A stretch of 64,000 nt of DNA from contig CM020507.1 in assembly GCA_009823395.1 (NCBI GenBank), positions 10,406,001 through 10,470,000 of the forward strand, in the 5' to 3' direction. This document shows positions 48,961-61,366 of this stretch, one piece after another. The stretch comes from Thamnaconus septentrionalis (Eukaryota; Chordata; Actinopteri; Tetraodontiformes; Monacanthidae). The notes under the pieces are model-generated. The model worked only from the letters and a program-made list of their open reading frames with translations, made no database searches and was not told where the DNA came from. Each line of letters opens with the position of its first letter. Position 1 is the first letter of the stretch. The position numbers and the translations under genes are program-made.

Positions 48961-51030
48961 ACAACTTTAAAGCAGTTTTATAGGAACTGACAAACACTGG
49001 TTAGATTAAACAGAAGATTTTCTTCTGCCATCTTCAGAGTACAAAAGTCTCAGGGAGTGTTTGACTCAACAATTGACAAAACAAAGTGCAGACACATTTG
49101 GCACAAACTTGGAAAACCTTGTTTTTGACAAAGTGACAAATGCAGCTGTATTAATATGGGAATACAAGATTTTTTTTCATCATTCCTGTGTTTTTTCACC
49201 CATGTATATTTTCTTACACTTTAGCAACAGTTGACAACCCGCTTGCAACAGTGCCCGCTACTGGAGTGTGGTCGTGTGATTAATTTGTATCCTAAAACGG
49301 AAACGCTTTCATTGTTTTACATTCATCATATTAACTTCGAGTTCTTATTTTCTTACAAATAGCTACATTTTAATTAACTTAATTTAATTGAAATTTAAAG
49401 CTTAATGTGCATCAGTATATTACCCTCATGCACACAAGCACAGACACTGCACTACCAGTCATGTGACCTCTGGCTTGGCTGTTTCTAAATGATGGACCTA
49501 TTGCCACACTACCACACCATGGCACGGTCCCGCCTTCTGTTCCCGCCCAGATTTACAACCTTTCTCTCGAATGTAATTCAACATGATTACGACTGTTTAT
49601 TCGTCTTGGATCCCGTGACCGTCCCCCGTTAATTAATTACACTTCTGTTGTCCGGCGCCCCCTGACAAAGTAAATTACACCTATGGCTTTTCATCATTCT
49701 GAACTTAATATCTTCCGTAAATCACGGATCGAGTGGAAGAGCAAGAGCGGGCGCGCTGGCACACACACACGCATGCTCGCGCGGTACAAGCCGGTGTTGA
49801 ATTACTCTTCATCAAAGTTCAGTACTGAACTGAACGGGCATATTTTTATAGACTCCTTTGGGGCTCTTCCTGGCCGTGTTTGAGATCACGTCATATGGAG
49901 TCAGTGTCTCTGAGCCTTGAGCCACTGGGTGTCTGGAAAACTCCAGCCACTAACAAAGAGCACCGGCGCGAGCACCCTTCTGCGCCTGGACTGTGGAGTG
50001 TTTGCTGTTGCATCACTGAGTGGCGTTCTTCAGCTTTATTGGACAGACTCTCTGGGACACAGCGCCACCCACCCTCTCTCGCAGCTGGCGTGATGCACCC
50101 GCTCTGATCATTAGCTACATCGCTGGGAGTCAGACTGCGGCGCAGTGATATTTTGTATAGTTTGGCCAACCACTGACGATTCAGCAGACTGTGGGGTGGA
50201 ATCGGGGGAACGAGCACCTCTCCCGGGCTTCTGACTCCAACCTCAGCCACTCTTCACCATTTGCATCCCTCGTCCCCTTTGATTTGCAAATCACTCTTTG
50301 ACTCAGGGACTTTCTGGGGTCACTGCAGTCGGCTGCTGCTGGTTTCTCTACCTCTGGCAAATATGCAAATGAGCACATTCCTAATTGCGCAGCATGAAAT
50401 GCAATTGTGTGCTCAAAATGCTGAATCTGGAGTTTACCCTTTTTGCAGTATTGACTATTCATTTACAATCTGCTTTGAAAGTTAGGGGCACGATCTGAAA
50501 CTCTAAACCCCCGGTTAGATAACTCCTCCCTATGGAAAGATGCCATCAAAGCGCTGGATGCAGTCACTCTTCACATTTTGCAAAATTACAGCCCACTGAC
50601 AAAAGGCGCAGGCTGACAGCAGCAGAAGCGGCACCTCTATCTGTGTCTATGTATGGCATTTTCTGTATCGCTAAATTTTTGAATAAGAAGACAGATGACT
50701 AACTTTAAATTAGATGTGTTTGACAAAAAAAGTAGCATTTTGCAAATGACATCAGTTCAATGCTCCAAAACGGAAAACATTTCTTTTTTTCTGTTCAGGA
50801 AGCTTCTTTCATTTGTTCCGTTTCGGTTTGAATCCCTTGATCAAGTGGAGTGGCGTCAGTCCACCCTGAAAATAAATTGGAGTGGCTGGAGTGGAGAGCA
50901 GAGGAGAGGGGAGTGGGGGCTCCACAGTCACACAGAGACTTTTCATAGAAAGCTCCTGGTGCAAACAGCATGGCACAGAACAAAGAACAGAGCCCGCTGT
51001 TTGAAGCCTGGCACTCCAACCCTCACACCC

Positions 51031-51045
51031 GCACGCACACGCACA

Positions 51046-51078
<33 letters not shown>
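51031..51078. repeat. (CA)n microsatellite
   Basis: Interrupted then pure CA run of about 24 units. Confidence 0.95.
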
Positions 51079-51081
<3 letters not shown>

Positions 51082-52101
51082 AAAGACGCACTGCTGCAGG
51101 AGATCTTAACAAAGCAACAGGCAGCCGGAGTTTTGTTGTTTGTCTTTGACTGAATTTGCGTGTTTTGTGCATAACCCCGTTCTGTGCTGCATAATTCAGA
51201 TCAAAACAGGATGCTGGAGAAGGAGGGACAGGTTTGGCAACAATGACATACGGGTTGGTTGGCAAGGATTTATCAATACAGACCACTGGCATGACTGAGC
51301 TTTAGATTGCTACAGTCCAGGAGAGGGAGCTACATCATGAGCTCTGCTAAGAGCCTCCACTGTTGGCCGAGAACCAAGGTCAGAGTTTTGGATGCAGGGC
51401 GTATTGATAAAATACATGTGGGTGAATTTGTAGCTAAAGATCTGCTGCTAAAGGTATGTTTTGTTGTAAAGATTATTTTATCACCAGAAGCCTACAGTCT
51501 GTCCTGTTCAGTCTTTGATCTCAGCTCGGAAAAGGAGGTGAACGCATGATGGAGAAACTTCATCCAAGTATTGCACAACATAAAAAAGTGAATTCACAGC
51601 TCCAACATCTCACGAGAAAAGACTGAATCAGACCGTTGCCGTCTTTCCGCGCATCAGGCCCTGCCGATTAGCGCCTTCCAAACGTTCTGAATGAAGATGC
51701 TAACACTTTCACTGCATCGACTTTCAGGCTTTGTAAAGTATAGCATGATGATGCTAAATGGACCTTCAAACCTCCCTCCCAGTCATGTTCACACGCTGAC
51801 AGAAACACCCAATATTACCCATCAGCTGCACACAAGTTCAATCAGCTTCCAGATTTAATATCAAGGCTGCACTGGTTTCTGCACATGCACACCTCAGATT
51901 TTTTTTCCTGCTGTGTTGGTGTAAAGATATATGTAGAATATATTTAAGCTCTGCATCTGCACAGCAGCTCAGTCCCACTGTTGCCTGATTTTCATAATAC
52001 TTTGTAATCTTGGGATGATTCTTCATGCAGAATAAATAATGTAACAGATAGTATGAACTTCAAGTTAGGGGTTGCAGAAATGACTGGATGCTAATCCACC
52101 C

Positions 52102-52128
52102 CAGCAGCAGCAGCAGCAGCAGCAGCAG
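52102..52128 (+). repeat. (CAG)9 microsatellite
   Basis: Nine uninterrupted CAG units, not within a supported coding sequence. Confidence 0.95.
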
Positions 52129-54773
52129 GAGCAGATCATTGAATATGAGATCTAGATATGCAAACTGCTTACTGTGGAATAGCGGAAGGCTGAGATGACT
52201 GGTTGAGACTAGTTTCAATAGATTACAGGGCTCCATTTTTCAAAAGCCTGCTGCAATTAGGTGGCTGTTTAGTCATTTCAGACCAAATCAGCATCATATT
52301 TTTGTAGCATATAAAGCAGATAAATGAGCTGCACAGCTTCAACGTCAGATCTTTTATGAGATCTCTCTTAACTTTTTATTTTTTGTAAATAATTTTAACG
52401 GCGTTATGTTATGCCTGTGTTATGACCTGTGTTTTGCATTTCTAGTACAGACACTGGTTGTGCAATTAACACAATCAAAGCATGAAAAGATGTAATTTAC
52501 TGCATTTTTAAAAATTCCAAATAGGATCATTGACCAAACCAAGGAAATATCAGAAATTTAAAAAAGAAAATAATTTTAAGTGGCCCCCAAACACATCTGT
52601 TAGAAACTGTTAGCGAGTTGTAAAGTCTTTAAAATTTCATTTCACAGTAAATAATAGATCAAAGCATCCAGTCCCAATGCTCCCACATATTCATTATGAG
52701 AATGCAAAGCAGGGTTTGTGATGCCGTGTTTCAGGAGGAGGGATGATGTATCTCGTCGTGTCTGCCGAGACGTGTGCTGTAAATATGGATGAAGAGAGGT
52801 CATTATAAAAAGTGCACAAACAGCGTTTGTTTGCATCTTCATATTGATTGCCTCGTAAGATGACTCATAGCCAGTCACATCTGATTTGTTGTGCAGCAGA
52901 ACAATGTGGTGGCTCGTGCCCATAAATAAGTGTGCCGTGTATAAAGTGAGGCGGCACAATGATCCAGTGTAGCCGGCAGATATGTGCTTAACGTCGCAGG
53001 TCAATGTTGTATGAGCGATGTCATTTTTAAAAAAAATATTTGCTGTGTATAATGAATGAATCAATTCTGCAACCTGAGCACCAAAGCAGTCGTGGGTTGG
53101 CAGTCAAGAGAACTTGAAGTGGTTAGACGGTGTGTGAGTAACTCTAGTTGATTGCAGCAGGGCATGCTAACACGGCTAACGCTAAACCAATTTTGTTTCA
53201 CTGTCACTTGGCGCCGACTCATCAGACTACTCACCGTGCAGATGATTGACAGTCCCTCTGTGTCGACTCAGGGGGCCGTTTCCACGGAGAAAAAAAACAC
53301 ATTTTTGAAAACGCTCACGAAAAGAAAAAAAAAACGCATTTACACAAACAAGTCTTCAAAAATGTTCCCATTTAAACTCTGTAAATGACTGAAAACAATA
53401 GTACCTATGCCCGGTTTACTCCCTGAAGGCAGAAGAACCGTGTGTCATTGTTCACAAACATTGTGGTATGTTTTAGTGGAGGTTAATGGGAAGACTGCAG
53501 GCTGGTCATTAGTAGCTGTAACAAGTCTGTTACCCGACGTGTTTGTTGTTGTTATGCGTGGTCGTCTGCACCTCACGGCAGCTCAGGTTGCAGGAAGGGG
53601 GAGGAGTTTAGAGCTGTGACGTCAGCGTTTCCAAACTTAAAAAGTAAAGAAAAGAAAAAAGTGTGATTTCAGTGAAAACGCCGGCTTCGTGTGAACGCAA
53701 GGCCGAACCCACTAAATATTTCTGCGTTTTTAGAGAAACCCGTCTTCGGACTTTGTTCACATGGAGGATGTGGGGCTGGTCAGCGGCTGCCTGCTGTGTA
53801 GTCATGTGCTCCTTCGGCTGCTTTCGCGGCCCCGCTGAATGTGTTAAGAACCACTCAATAAATAAATCACTCGATAAAACTTGCCCGAGTCCTGACAGTC
53901 TCTCCCCATCAACTTTGAAATGACGTCTTTGGCCCTTTACGTAATTGCTGCATGCAGAATGAAATTGGTTGTGACAGCTTTTATTTGACGTTACCGTTTC
54001 AGACGCTCTGACTGTGGTGTTTGAGTTGTCGCCTCAGTGAGCACGTTTTGTGGCTGAGCCATAAATGAAATGCACTGGCTGCACCAACGGAGTCACACAG
54101 TCATTGTTTACGTCTTACCAGCTGTAATGTTTTGTATCCGTCCATGTAAATATCCATCCTTTTCTGTCTCTCTCTCTTTCTCTTGCTTCCATAATAAATG
54201 CACCTGTTGACAGCGGTGCCGTGGGCGGAGGGGATCTTGGATGCACTGTTGTACTGGTTTTGTCCAAAGGGGGGCGCTACAATGATGAAAAACTCGGAAA
54301 TAGTAGTAACTTTGTGGCATTTTACATTTGTAAACCCTCTCTCCTAACATTAGAACAGATTAATGGCTGCAAAGGCTGAATAGCAGACTGAGCCACGGCG
54401 ATAAAATCAAAGCCAGTCTCTTCCTCCACTGCTCTGCCACAGCTGCAATCTTTTCTGCCTTCGCTCTTGTTCTTTCGCCCAGCTTTTCTCATTTGGCCGC
54501 CTGTGACCTCCTTTGACCCCGTCCGTCCCTTCTCCTCTGTGTCCAGAACCATCACTTCTCCACTTCTTCTCCCATCCCTCCCCCACTTGTTGCCCCCCAC
54601 CAACCCCCCCATTCCTCCCCACCCACACCCCCATTCCTCCCAATCTGCCCTCAAGTGTGAAATGAGAGTGCAATGAGTTGACTTTGGGAGCGGAGGGGAT
54701 GAGACGAGCGGCCTGTCACAGGAGAATGATCTTAACAGGCCTGTCGCAAGCCCCATCCACCCCAGCCAGCCTC

Positions 54774-54797
54774 TCACACACACACACACACACACAC
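54774..54797. repeat. (CA)n microsatellite
   Basis: About 12 CA units. On the other strand it feeds a low-complexity Val-Cys frame that is not a gene. Confidence 0.95.
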
Positions 54798-55895
54798 GCT
54801 GGGACACGCTCAACTTTGGTCCACCGGTTGGAAAATTCTGCAGCGATGGAGGCGTCGTGGATTTGTTGCTTATTGATCTCAATCAAATCAACCATCCAGG
54901 AGGCTGCAAGAGTCACTGGTACAGTAGAGCACACATCGGACTGGGGATCCCTGATAATGAGTGCAGTGAGTGAGGCACGGGCGTCTGCGCATACACACAC
55001 ACGCCCGCACAGCTACACACCTTTCCCACAAAATCCTCTGACACATTTTCAAATTGGTTTACGGCCCAAACTAAAACTCCAATACGCTCCCACAGAACAA
55101 TAAGCTGAAGAGGTAATTGGATTCAGAGGACAAACATTTTCCCCCCAGAGGTCTCCACCCTATGTCTGAATCTAAGAATGTCTTATGAATATTGATGGGT
55201 GGGGAAAAATATTGGGCATATATGGCATGTAGAATGACAAGATGGAATTAAGGAGTGTTGGCAAAACTAAATCAATGAAAAGGTCAAATGTGAACAAACC
55301 AGACTTTCCCCTGAAGCTGCTGCGCCTACAAGCTGCTCGAGACTTCTGCCATTGGGTCTGAGGACCAGTTGATAAATCACACACAAGTAGTTGGCAATAT
55401 TTGGCACTCTCACTGCTGGGCTGCTCAATAGTATATGGGTGTCTGTCCCGGAATCACACCGACACACTAAAGGTGACTTATCACGGCAGACAGATGCATT
55501 CCTCAGCCCTGACAGATACATAGCGCTGGTGTCAGGAGGCTAATTTGCTTTTGGAGGAAAGAAGTTAAAAAAGGAAACATGACAGAGAGACTGAGGCACA
55601 AGAGGGGGAACGGAGGCCAGCGATAAAATTCTGCATGCAATTTCCCTCCTATCTCTTTCATTCCCCAATATTAAACCCATTTTAGACGTCCATTCTTTCT
55701 TCTTACACTCAAGTGGAGTAGCTTCGCCTGATAAACTATTAAAAGTTTGGCCGTTTGCTTACAGCCTTCAGCTAAAATATCTGTTTGGTTTTTTTTTTTA
55801 TTTTTAAATTTCCACACTGCCAGGTGTTTGGAAGGCGGTCTCAGAGGACGGGAGAGACACCTGGCCGGGGTTCCTGTCACTAACCAGGCAGAGGT

Positions 55896-56190
55896 TTAAT
55901 CAGCCCTTTCTTCAATCACAGGGGGACGGCGGTGTCCACAATTGTGTTTGAGCACACATTTTCTGAAAAGTGAAGCAGGTGAACCAGCTGGAGGATGGCG
56001 TTTTTGAACACATTGGTGCAGTGGATTTTGCCCGTTACTCTCGAAAGCCTTTCTGAATAAGAACGTTTTCAAGGCACTTTTAAAAGAGTCCAGATTCTGT
56101 TGAGCCCTCAGCTGTGCGGGGAGACTATTCCACAGGTTGAACAGCCAAAGCACAAAACACCCACACTGACTGCAACGGCCGAGTCGCAAA
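55896..56190 (-). mobile_element. LINE reverse-transcriptase 3' relic
   Basis: On the minus strand, 56144-56043 encodes LWNSLPAQLR followed a few residues later by FKSALKTFLFRKAF. This is the LWNSLP..LR...FK..LKT.LF..AF signature found at the very C-terminus of many non-LTR retrotransposon reverse transcriptases. Only this tail is present; the catalytic domain is missing, as in 5'-truncated insertions. The exact clade cannot be told. Confidence 0.55.
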
Positions 56191-56289
56191 TGCGCGTGAC
56201 AGACACGCGCTTTCGGGGTGTGCTCTATTACAGCGCCCTCTAGTGTGGCTAGAATATCTCCCCAACAATATAAAACAATCGGCTCCCAG

Positions 56290-56313
56290 AATAAAATAAA
56301 ATAAAATAAAATA
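56290..56313. repeat. (ATAAA)n microsatellite
   Basis: Four to five ATAAA units, 5' of the LINE relic on its own strand. Confidence 0.93.
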
Positions 56314-59300
56314 GACGGCTTCCAATCAGGAGCCGGGTGTGCTCTGGGCTTTAGAGTTTCAGAGATGTGGCCTCTTCAGCAGGGAGGTGAGCTCTTGATT
56401 TGATGAGTGGATGCATCATTCGAGGAGGCTTCCATGAGCTGAGAAGCTCAATGATCCGTAGCCCTCCTCTCCTGCTGCGGAGTTAACTAGCGACCCAAGA
56501 CAAAACAAACGCGCATTCGAAATGTATTCAAAAACAAGTGTTTCATATTTACCATGGTATTATTGCTGCATAGGGACAGAGGGTGACAACAACTGTTTTT
56601 ACTGGAAATAAAACTTAACTCTCCCCTGGGTTTTTGTTTCATCCATATTTCTGGTTGGAAAATATATTGCATCACCATTTATTTTGGATGCGGCGTCTGT
56701 CTCGGACAACGGAAGCGGCACCTTTGGGACCTGGGGTTGCATGGCCAACTCTTGCTGAACAGGTAGCTGGACACTCCTAATCTGACACAAATTAAACCAG
56801 GAAGCTTAAGCATGAAATATTTTCCCAAGAACACAAAGCAATTACCGTGACCGACGCCGGTCCTCTCTGCCAGGATTTCCCGCGGGCCACCTCGAACTTT
56901 TGATGAAGTTTTTTTTTTCGAGATTCGTTCTAAATAAGTAAGTCTGTGCAGACTCTCGCAGACGGGCACATCAGCCCCTTGGCAATATACAGGGGACGAT
57001 TCATCTCAGCATACCTGCTGATTTCATGGTCCGGACAACACTGTCACTGCAAAAGAATACTGCTGCAAGGCTGCCAGACAACTAACGTCGAGTGAAAGCT
57101 CTTGTTTTTTACCGACATCAAACAAGCACGAGGAAACAGTGTAGTTCTCATTGTGTATTTAATGCTGATACTTTTAAACTTTTTGTATGTATTTTCGTTC
57201 TTTTTCAATTCACCTATGCAGTGAGTTGGATGAGATTTTTTTTGTTGTTGATGTTTTGTTGTTGGAAGCAACGTTGCACTATTAAAAGCAACTGGCCAGC
57301 TTTTCTGCCGGACATGCATGTTTGGTCTGTCATATCCGATTTGTCAGAGATCCCCAAACCACACCTGCTTATTTTCACATCAATTGCTTTTCTTCCTTGT
57401 CTGGTTTATTTCAGTACATCTGTAATGACTGTGATAAACCACTGATAGCAAAGAACAAGTGGATGGCAGATTGAGGGCTAAACGCAGCCGTGCGTACTCT
57501 GTGAGACATTAGTTAAAAATAAAACACACATTTTTAGACCAAAGGATCTATTTTTGATTGAACTCGGACGGACCCAGAAACCTCTTGATTCCGTCTGAGG
57601 CACTGGATTAAAAAATACTTCACATCTCTTTCACTTCCTCCCAGGCTGTCCAAGCCCACTTTCTTCCCCTCGCTCACTTCTGATTTTTGCAGGACTTTGA
57701 TAATTCTGAATAATCAGATTAAGCCGGGACTTTGAGGCCTTGAAATAAGGCTCCGCTAATCATTTTAACAGGGCTGTGAAGTGGAGCGACTCGATGGTAA
57801 AAATCTGTTTGTATCGCAGAACACAGGGACGCCTGATCTGAGGAAGACAGCTTGACATTTACGCCGTGAATTGTGATGGTGAGGATGAGGAAAACCTGAT
57901 TTTCACATGTGAACAGAGATATTCCCCCATGTACAAATTATCCTTCACATCTTCGGCCATCAAACACCAGCAGATTGAATAAATTCACTACTAATCAGTT
58001 TATTTTCTTTTCAATCAAATGAACTGTTTCTGCTCGTCGCAGAATCTGAGCTTTTCCCAGGTCAGTACGTCCTGAGGGTTTCCAGCATGAATCTGGTGAC
58101 CATGGCATAGTTGCTAATAGCTCATAGATTTCTTAGCTACGTGAAGAAGATAAGGTGAGACTAATTTGAAGTCAATATTTTTGTGTGGATTTTGTCTCAA
58201 GAGTCAATAAACATTTCAATTTTGTAATTTTTTTGATGAGGATTTTTTGATGGTTCAGGCTTTCCAGGGTAAAAGATGAGCCGGAAATGTCCCTCAAATC
58301 ACAGCTGAGTGGCTTTACTGTACGGTCCGAACTATTCTGATATGTTTGCGGGCTGAAAATATTTTCTCAGGAGGATAAGAGCAAATGGGTTTACAGTGAC
58401 ACTACAGATGAATCTCAAGATGAATCTCTGACATATCTTCCATTCTTCTGCACCAGAGCTGCTGAGGAAGAGAAAAGCGGATAGAATGTGACAGGCACCG
58501 GGAGCTAAGAATATATAAGTAATCCGAGATTGCAGATGAGAGAAAAATGAGAAGATGGCAAAGTGGCTGGAGAGATGGCAGATTTGTTTAAGAAGCACTT
58601 CCCATGGGAGGATGGTGAGGGGGACACAGGTGGAGAGATTGCGTGATTATGTGTGGATAGCTGAGATGTGGAGTGGTGCTCCGTGACAATGATGTGATGA
58701 GGGAGGGAGCCACGTCTCCTGTTCAGCACAGTCTGTGCTGGTGCCTTTGTGTAAAACTGTATGATTCCAATTATCAAACATTTTTCATTTCAAGTAGGGG
58801 CAAAACTTGTTTTTTTTTTCGTTTTATTTTCTGCTAGATTTGTTTTGAATCTTCTTCCATCCACCTCATGAATCTAAGTTTGACCACGAGGGTGATTTTT
58901 GACCCCCAGTATCATTCATTTGTACGACCTAGTCAATGTTTCTCTCATAAATTGAGTTTTGATGTGTGTGTGGTTGCTGCAGTGTGACCTCACTAACACC
59001 GAAACCCCTCCGCGGCCTTTTCAGAGGCTGAAGTGGCAGAGCTGCTGCCTGTTTAAAGGAGGAGTGCCCTCGTGTGATTTGGGAAGTCTCTCGTCTGACT
59101 CATGAGCCTGAGACGGAGCAGAGGGCTGCGCTGTTTATTAAGCCCTGTCTAAAAGTCTTAGATCTTCAGAGAGATTTTGAGATTTGCGGGGCGTCCGCCT
59201 CGAGCGGCAGGCAGCACAGAGATTGATGTCCCAGGTGAGGAGGGATATTAGCGGTGATGCTTGGACTCTGCTGCTAATGCTGAAAGTCACCCACAAGATA

Positions 59301-60956
59301 AAAAAATAATGGAGGTGTTTCAATTCACAGGCTGGTTAAGACAGTTTGGCTGAACGTGAATCAGCGAATGCAGTACTTAGTCATGTATCGTAAACTTTTT
59401 AATTGTGTTGACAAGTCACGTAAGCAGACAGGGAAGAGATTAGTCTGGAAACCTCCGCCACTGATTTGAAAAAAAGGCGAGAAATGTAAAAACGTCATCG
59501 CATGAGAACGCAAAGACCGCAGTTGGAGTCAGCTGACACTGATCTTACAGTCTGTGCCTGAAAGGAGCCTGACTCTCCGCGATTGTTGTTGTTGTGCGAC
59601 CCCTCAATGACAAACACGTTTCCCGTCTTGACCACTCGTCCTCTCTTGATAAACGTGCTGAAAGGAAAACTCTCCTTGCTGATTTCTGTTTTGCGACTCG
59701 GAATAAACTGGAAGACAACTGCAGGTCCAGAGTGAAGAATATTTGTGAAATTATGAGGGATTTCATATTGTGAAACTTTGACTAAAGTTCTAAACAGAAC
59801 TGAGAACTCGAGTTTTGTTCCTCCAGAGCTTCCCCGCTCTACTCCATGATAGAGCTATATAGATATAATATTTATTTGACATATATATAGTATGAGTGCA
59901 CCGCCAGGCCTGAAAGCAAGAGGATGATCTGGCGGAGGATCTGGGGAGCGACGGTGAGTACTACTCAGCTGCACAGAGGTGTGAGTCAGATGAAGAACGG
60001 CTGCCGTGGGGGTTGCTGCCGTGGGGGTTTATCAAAAGAAGGCCGAGGGTTCTTGTAAAACAGGGATTACTTCTGCTGCCAGGTGCTGAATAGACCTCCT
60101 CATGGACGCTCTGTGGTAATCTGCAGGTGTTCTCTTCCGCGGAATGAATGGGTTCGCAATCCTGAGAGTCTCTCTTCACAGAAATAAATGCCCAGTGGAG
60201 AACAGCACCCGGCGCTGGAGGACTTTTTTTTTTTTTTTCCAAGATGTTCACCCTGTACTTAAGAATATTTTTTAAATGAAGCATAAAAAGCTGGCGAGCT
60301 TACTCAGGAGAGAGTAACTAAGGCCACCGAGAATACTTTCAAATGTGCCTTCAACAAAAGTACCACTTAGTCCCAAGATGTGTTTATTGAATCTATTGAA
60401 TCCAAACGGGTTTTGCTACTTCTTCCAAATATGTTTGGAAGAAAAAGAGGAGTAACCAGGTCCTAAACTATCACTCGCGCACCTTCTGGGTCACACACGG
60501 CCTCGGGTGAGGGTGTGTCGGGGAGCAGCAGGTGACAGAGGCGGCTGGTGCCGAGCTGATGATTTGTTGTTTGGTTGTGCGAGCGCACAAGATCGCAAAC
60601 AAGTGCGTCGCAAGAGCCGGAACAAGCGGCGGATTAAACATCAAAGAGCCGCGGGATTAGCGCGCCAGCGTCGGTCCACTCGCGGGCGCAATCTGTGCCA
60701 GATGTAGTCGTTCGCGGCAACGTGTAAAACCGCCGTCTGTTCTGGGGGATGAAGGAGATAGTGCGCATGAAAGATTTATCTTTTTAAGAAGGCGGGGGAG
60801 GGGAGGGAGAGGCGCTGGTGCTTTGTGGCTGGGTAGCAGTAACTGAACAGAACAGGCGTGGGGGGGGGGGTATTTGAAGATGTTGCTCCTCCAGTTGCGG
60901 TTGCACTTGCGTCATCATAGTAATCCTATCGTCAACATGATATCCTGTAGCTATGA

Positions 60957-60973
60957 GAGCTAGCTAGCTAGCT
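60957..60973. repeat. (AGCT)n palindromic tetramer run
   Basis: Four AGCT units, each self-complementary. Confidence 0.9.
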
Positions 60974-61239
60974 GGTTCTCACACACAATGTACCGTAGTT
61001 GCTGTAGTTGAGTCAAACAGAAGATCCCACGACTGGAGAATCGGGCTGATTTGATTACAACCAACTGTGGGGGCCGTCCCGACCCAAGACTTTGCTGTTG
61101 TGATATTAATGCTTTGTTCTTGTTATGATGCTTGTAAACTATGCTCGTGCCAAACCAGTGCACAAGAAAACCATGCAAGGCATCAAAGATAAAATGAATA
61201 ACATAAAGCCCAAACCTTTTTTTGTAAAAATCGATCAGC

Positions 61240-61366
61240 TGTAATTTAAATTGTAATCATGAATAATTCCACAAGGAACTGTAATTGAATTACACACTTC
61301 ATCCTGTAATGTAACAGATTACAACTTTGTAATTAAGATAAGTGACGACGTTACTCCCCAACACTG
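61240..61366 (-). mobile_element. End fragment of a second hAT-like element
   Basis: It ends TTACTCCCCAACACTG at 61366, the exact complement of the CAGTGTTGGGGAGTAA terminus at 42903. It is preceded by TAATTTAAATTGTAATC and TGTAATGTAACAGATTAC sub-terminal words. Only one end is seen; the other boundary is approximate. Confidence 0.6.

Larger units (their letters stand above)
43576..55895. other. Intergenic, no gene seen
   Basis: A long stretch with one CpG-rich block (44440-45440), GT/CA/CAG microsatellites and otherwise unique sequence. The longest open frame (48381-48983, about 200 codons, no ATG at its start) has no recognisable domain. Some parts (about 47260-47500 and 50340-50460) have the AT-rich, homeobox-word composition of regulatory DNA. 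Confidence 0.55.
56191..61239. other. Intergenic, no gene seen
   Basis: Mostly unique sequence. It holds an ATAAA pentamer run (56290-56313), a 15-bp tandem pair at 60001-60030, a long T run near 60225-60238, a CpG-rich patch at about 60480-60720 and an AGCT run (60957-60973). The part 57600-57800 has regulatory-like composition but no testable evidence. Confidence 0.55.

Noticed and set aside
48381..48983. Longest open frame, about 200 codons (+)
   Set aside because: Starts with TTG rather than ATG, has no recognisable domain and no supporting splice or promoter context; compatible with chance in unique DNA.
52102..52128. Polyglutamine-coding exon
   Set aside because: CAG run lies between stop codons with no flanking coding sequence or splice sites.
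54322..54882. 186-codon minus-strand frame
   Set aside because: Driven by a CA microsatellite (Val-Cys run) and a purine/pyrimidine-biased tract; no domain.
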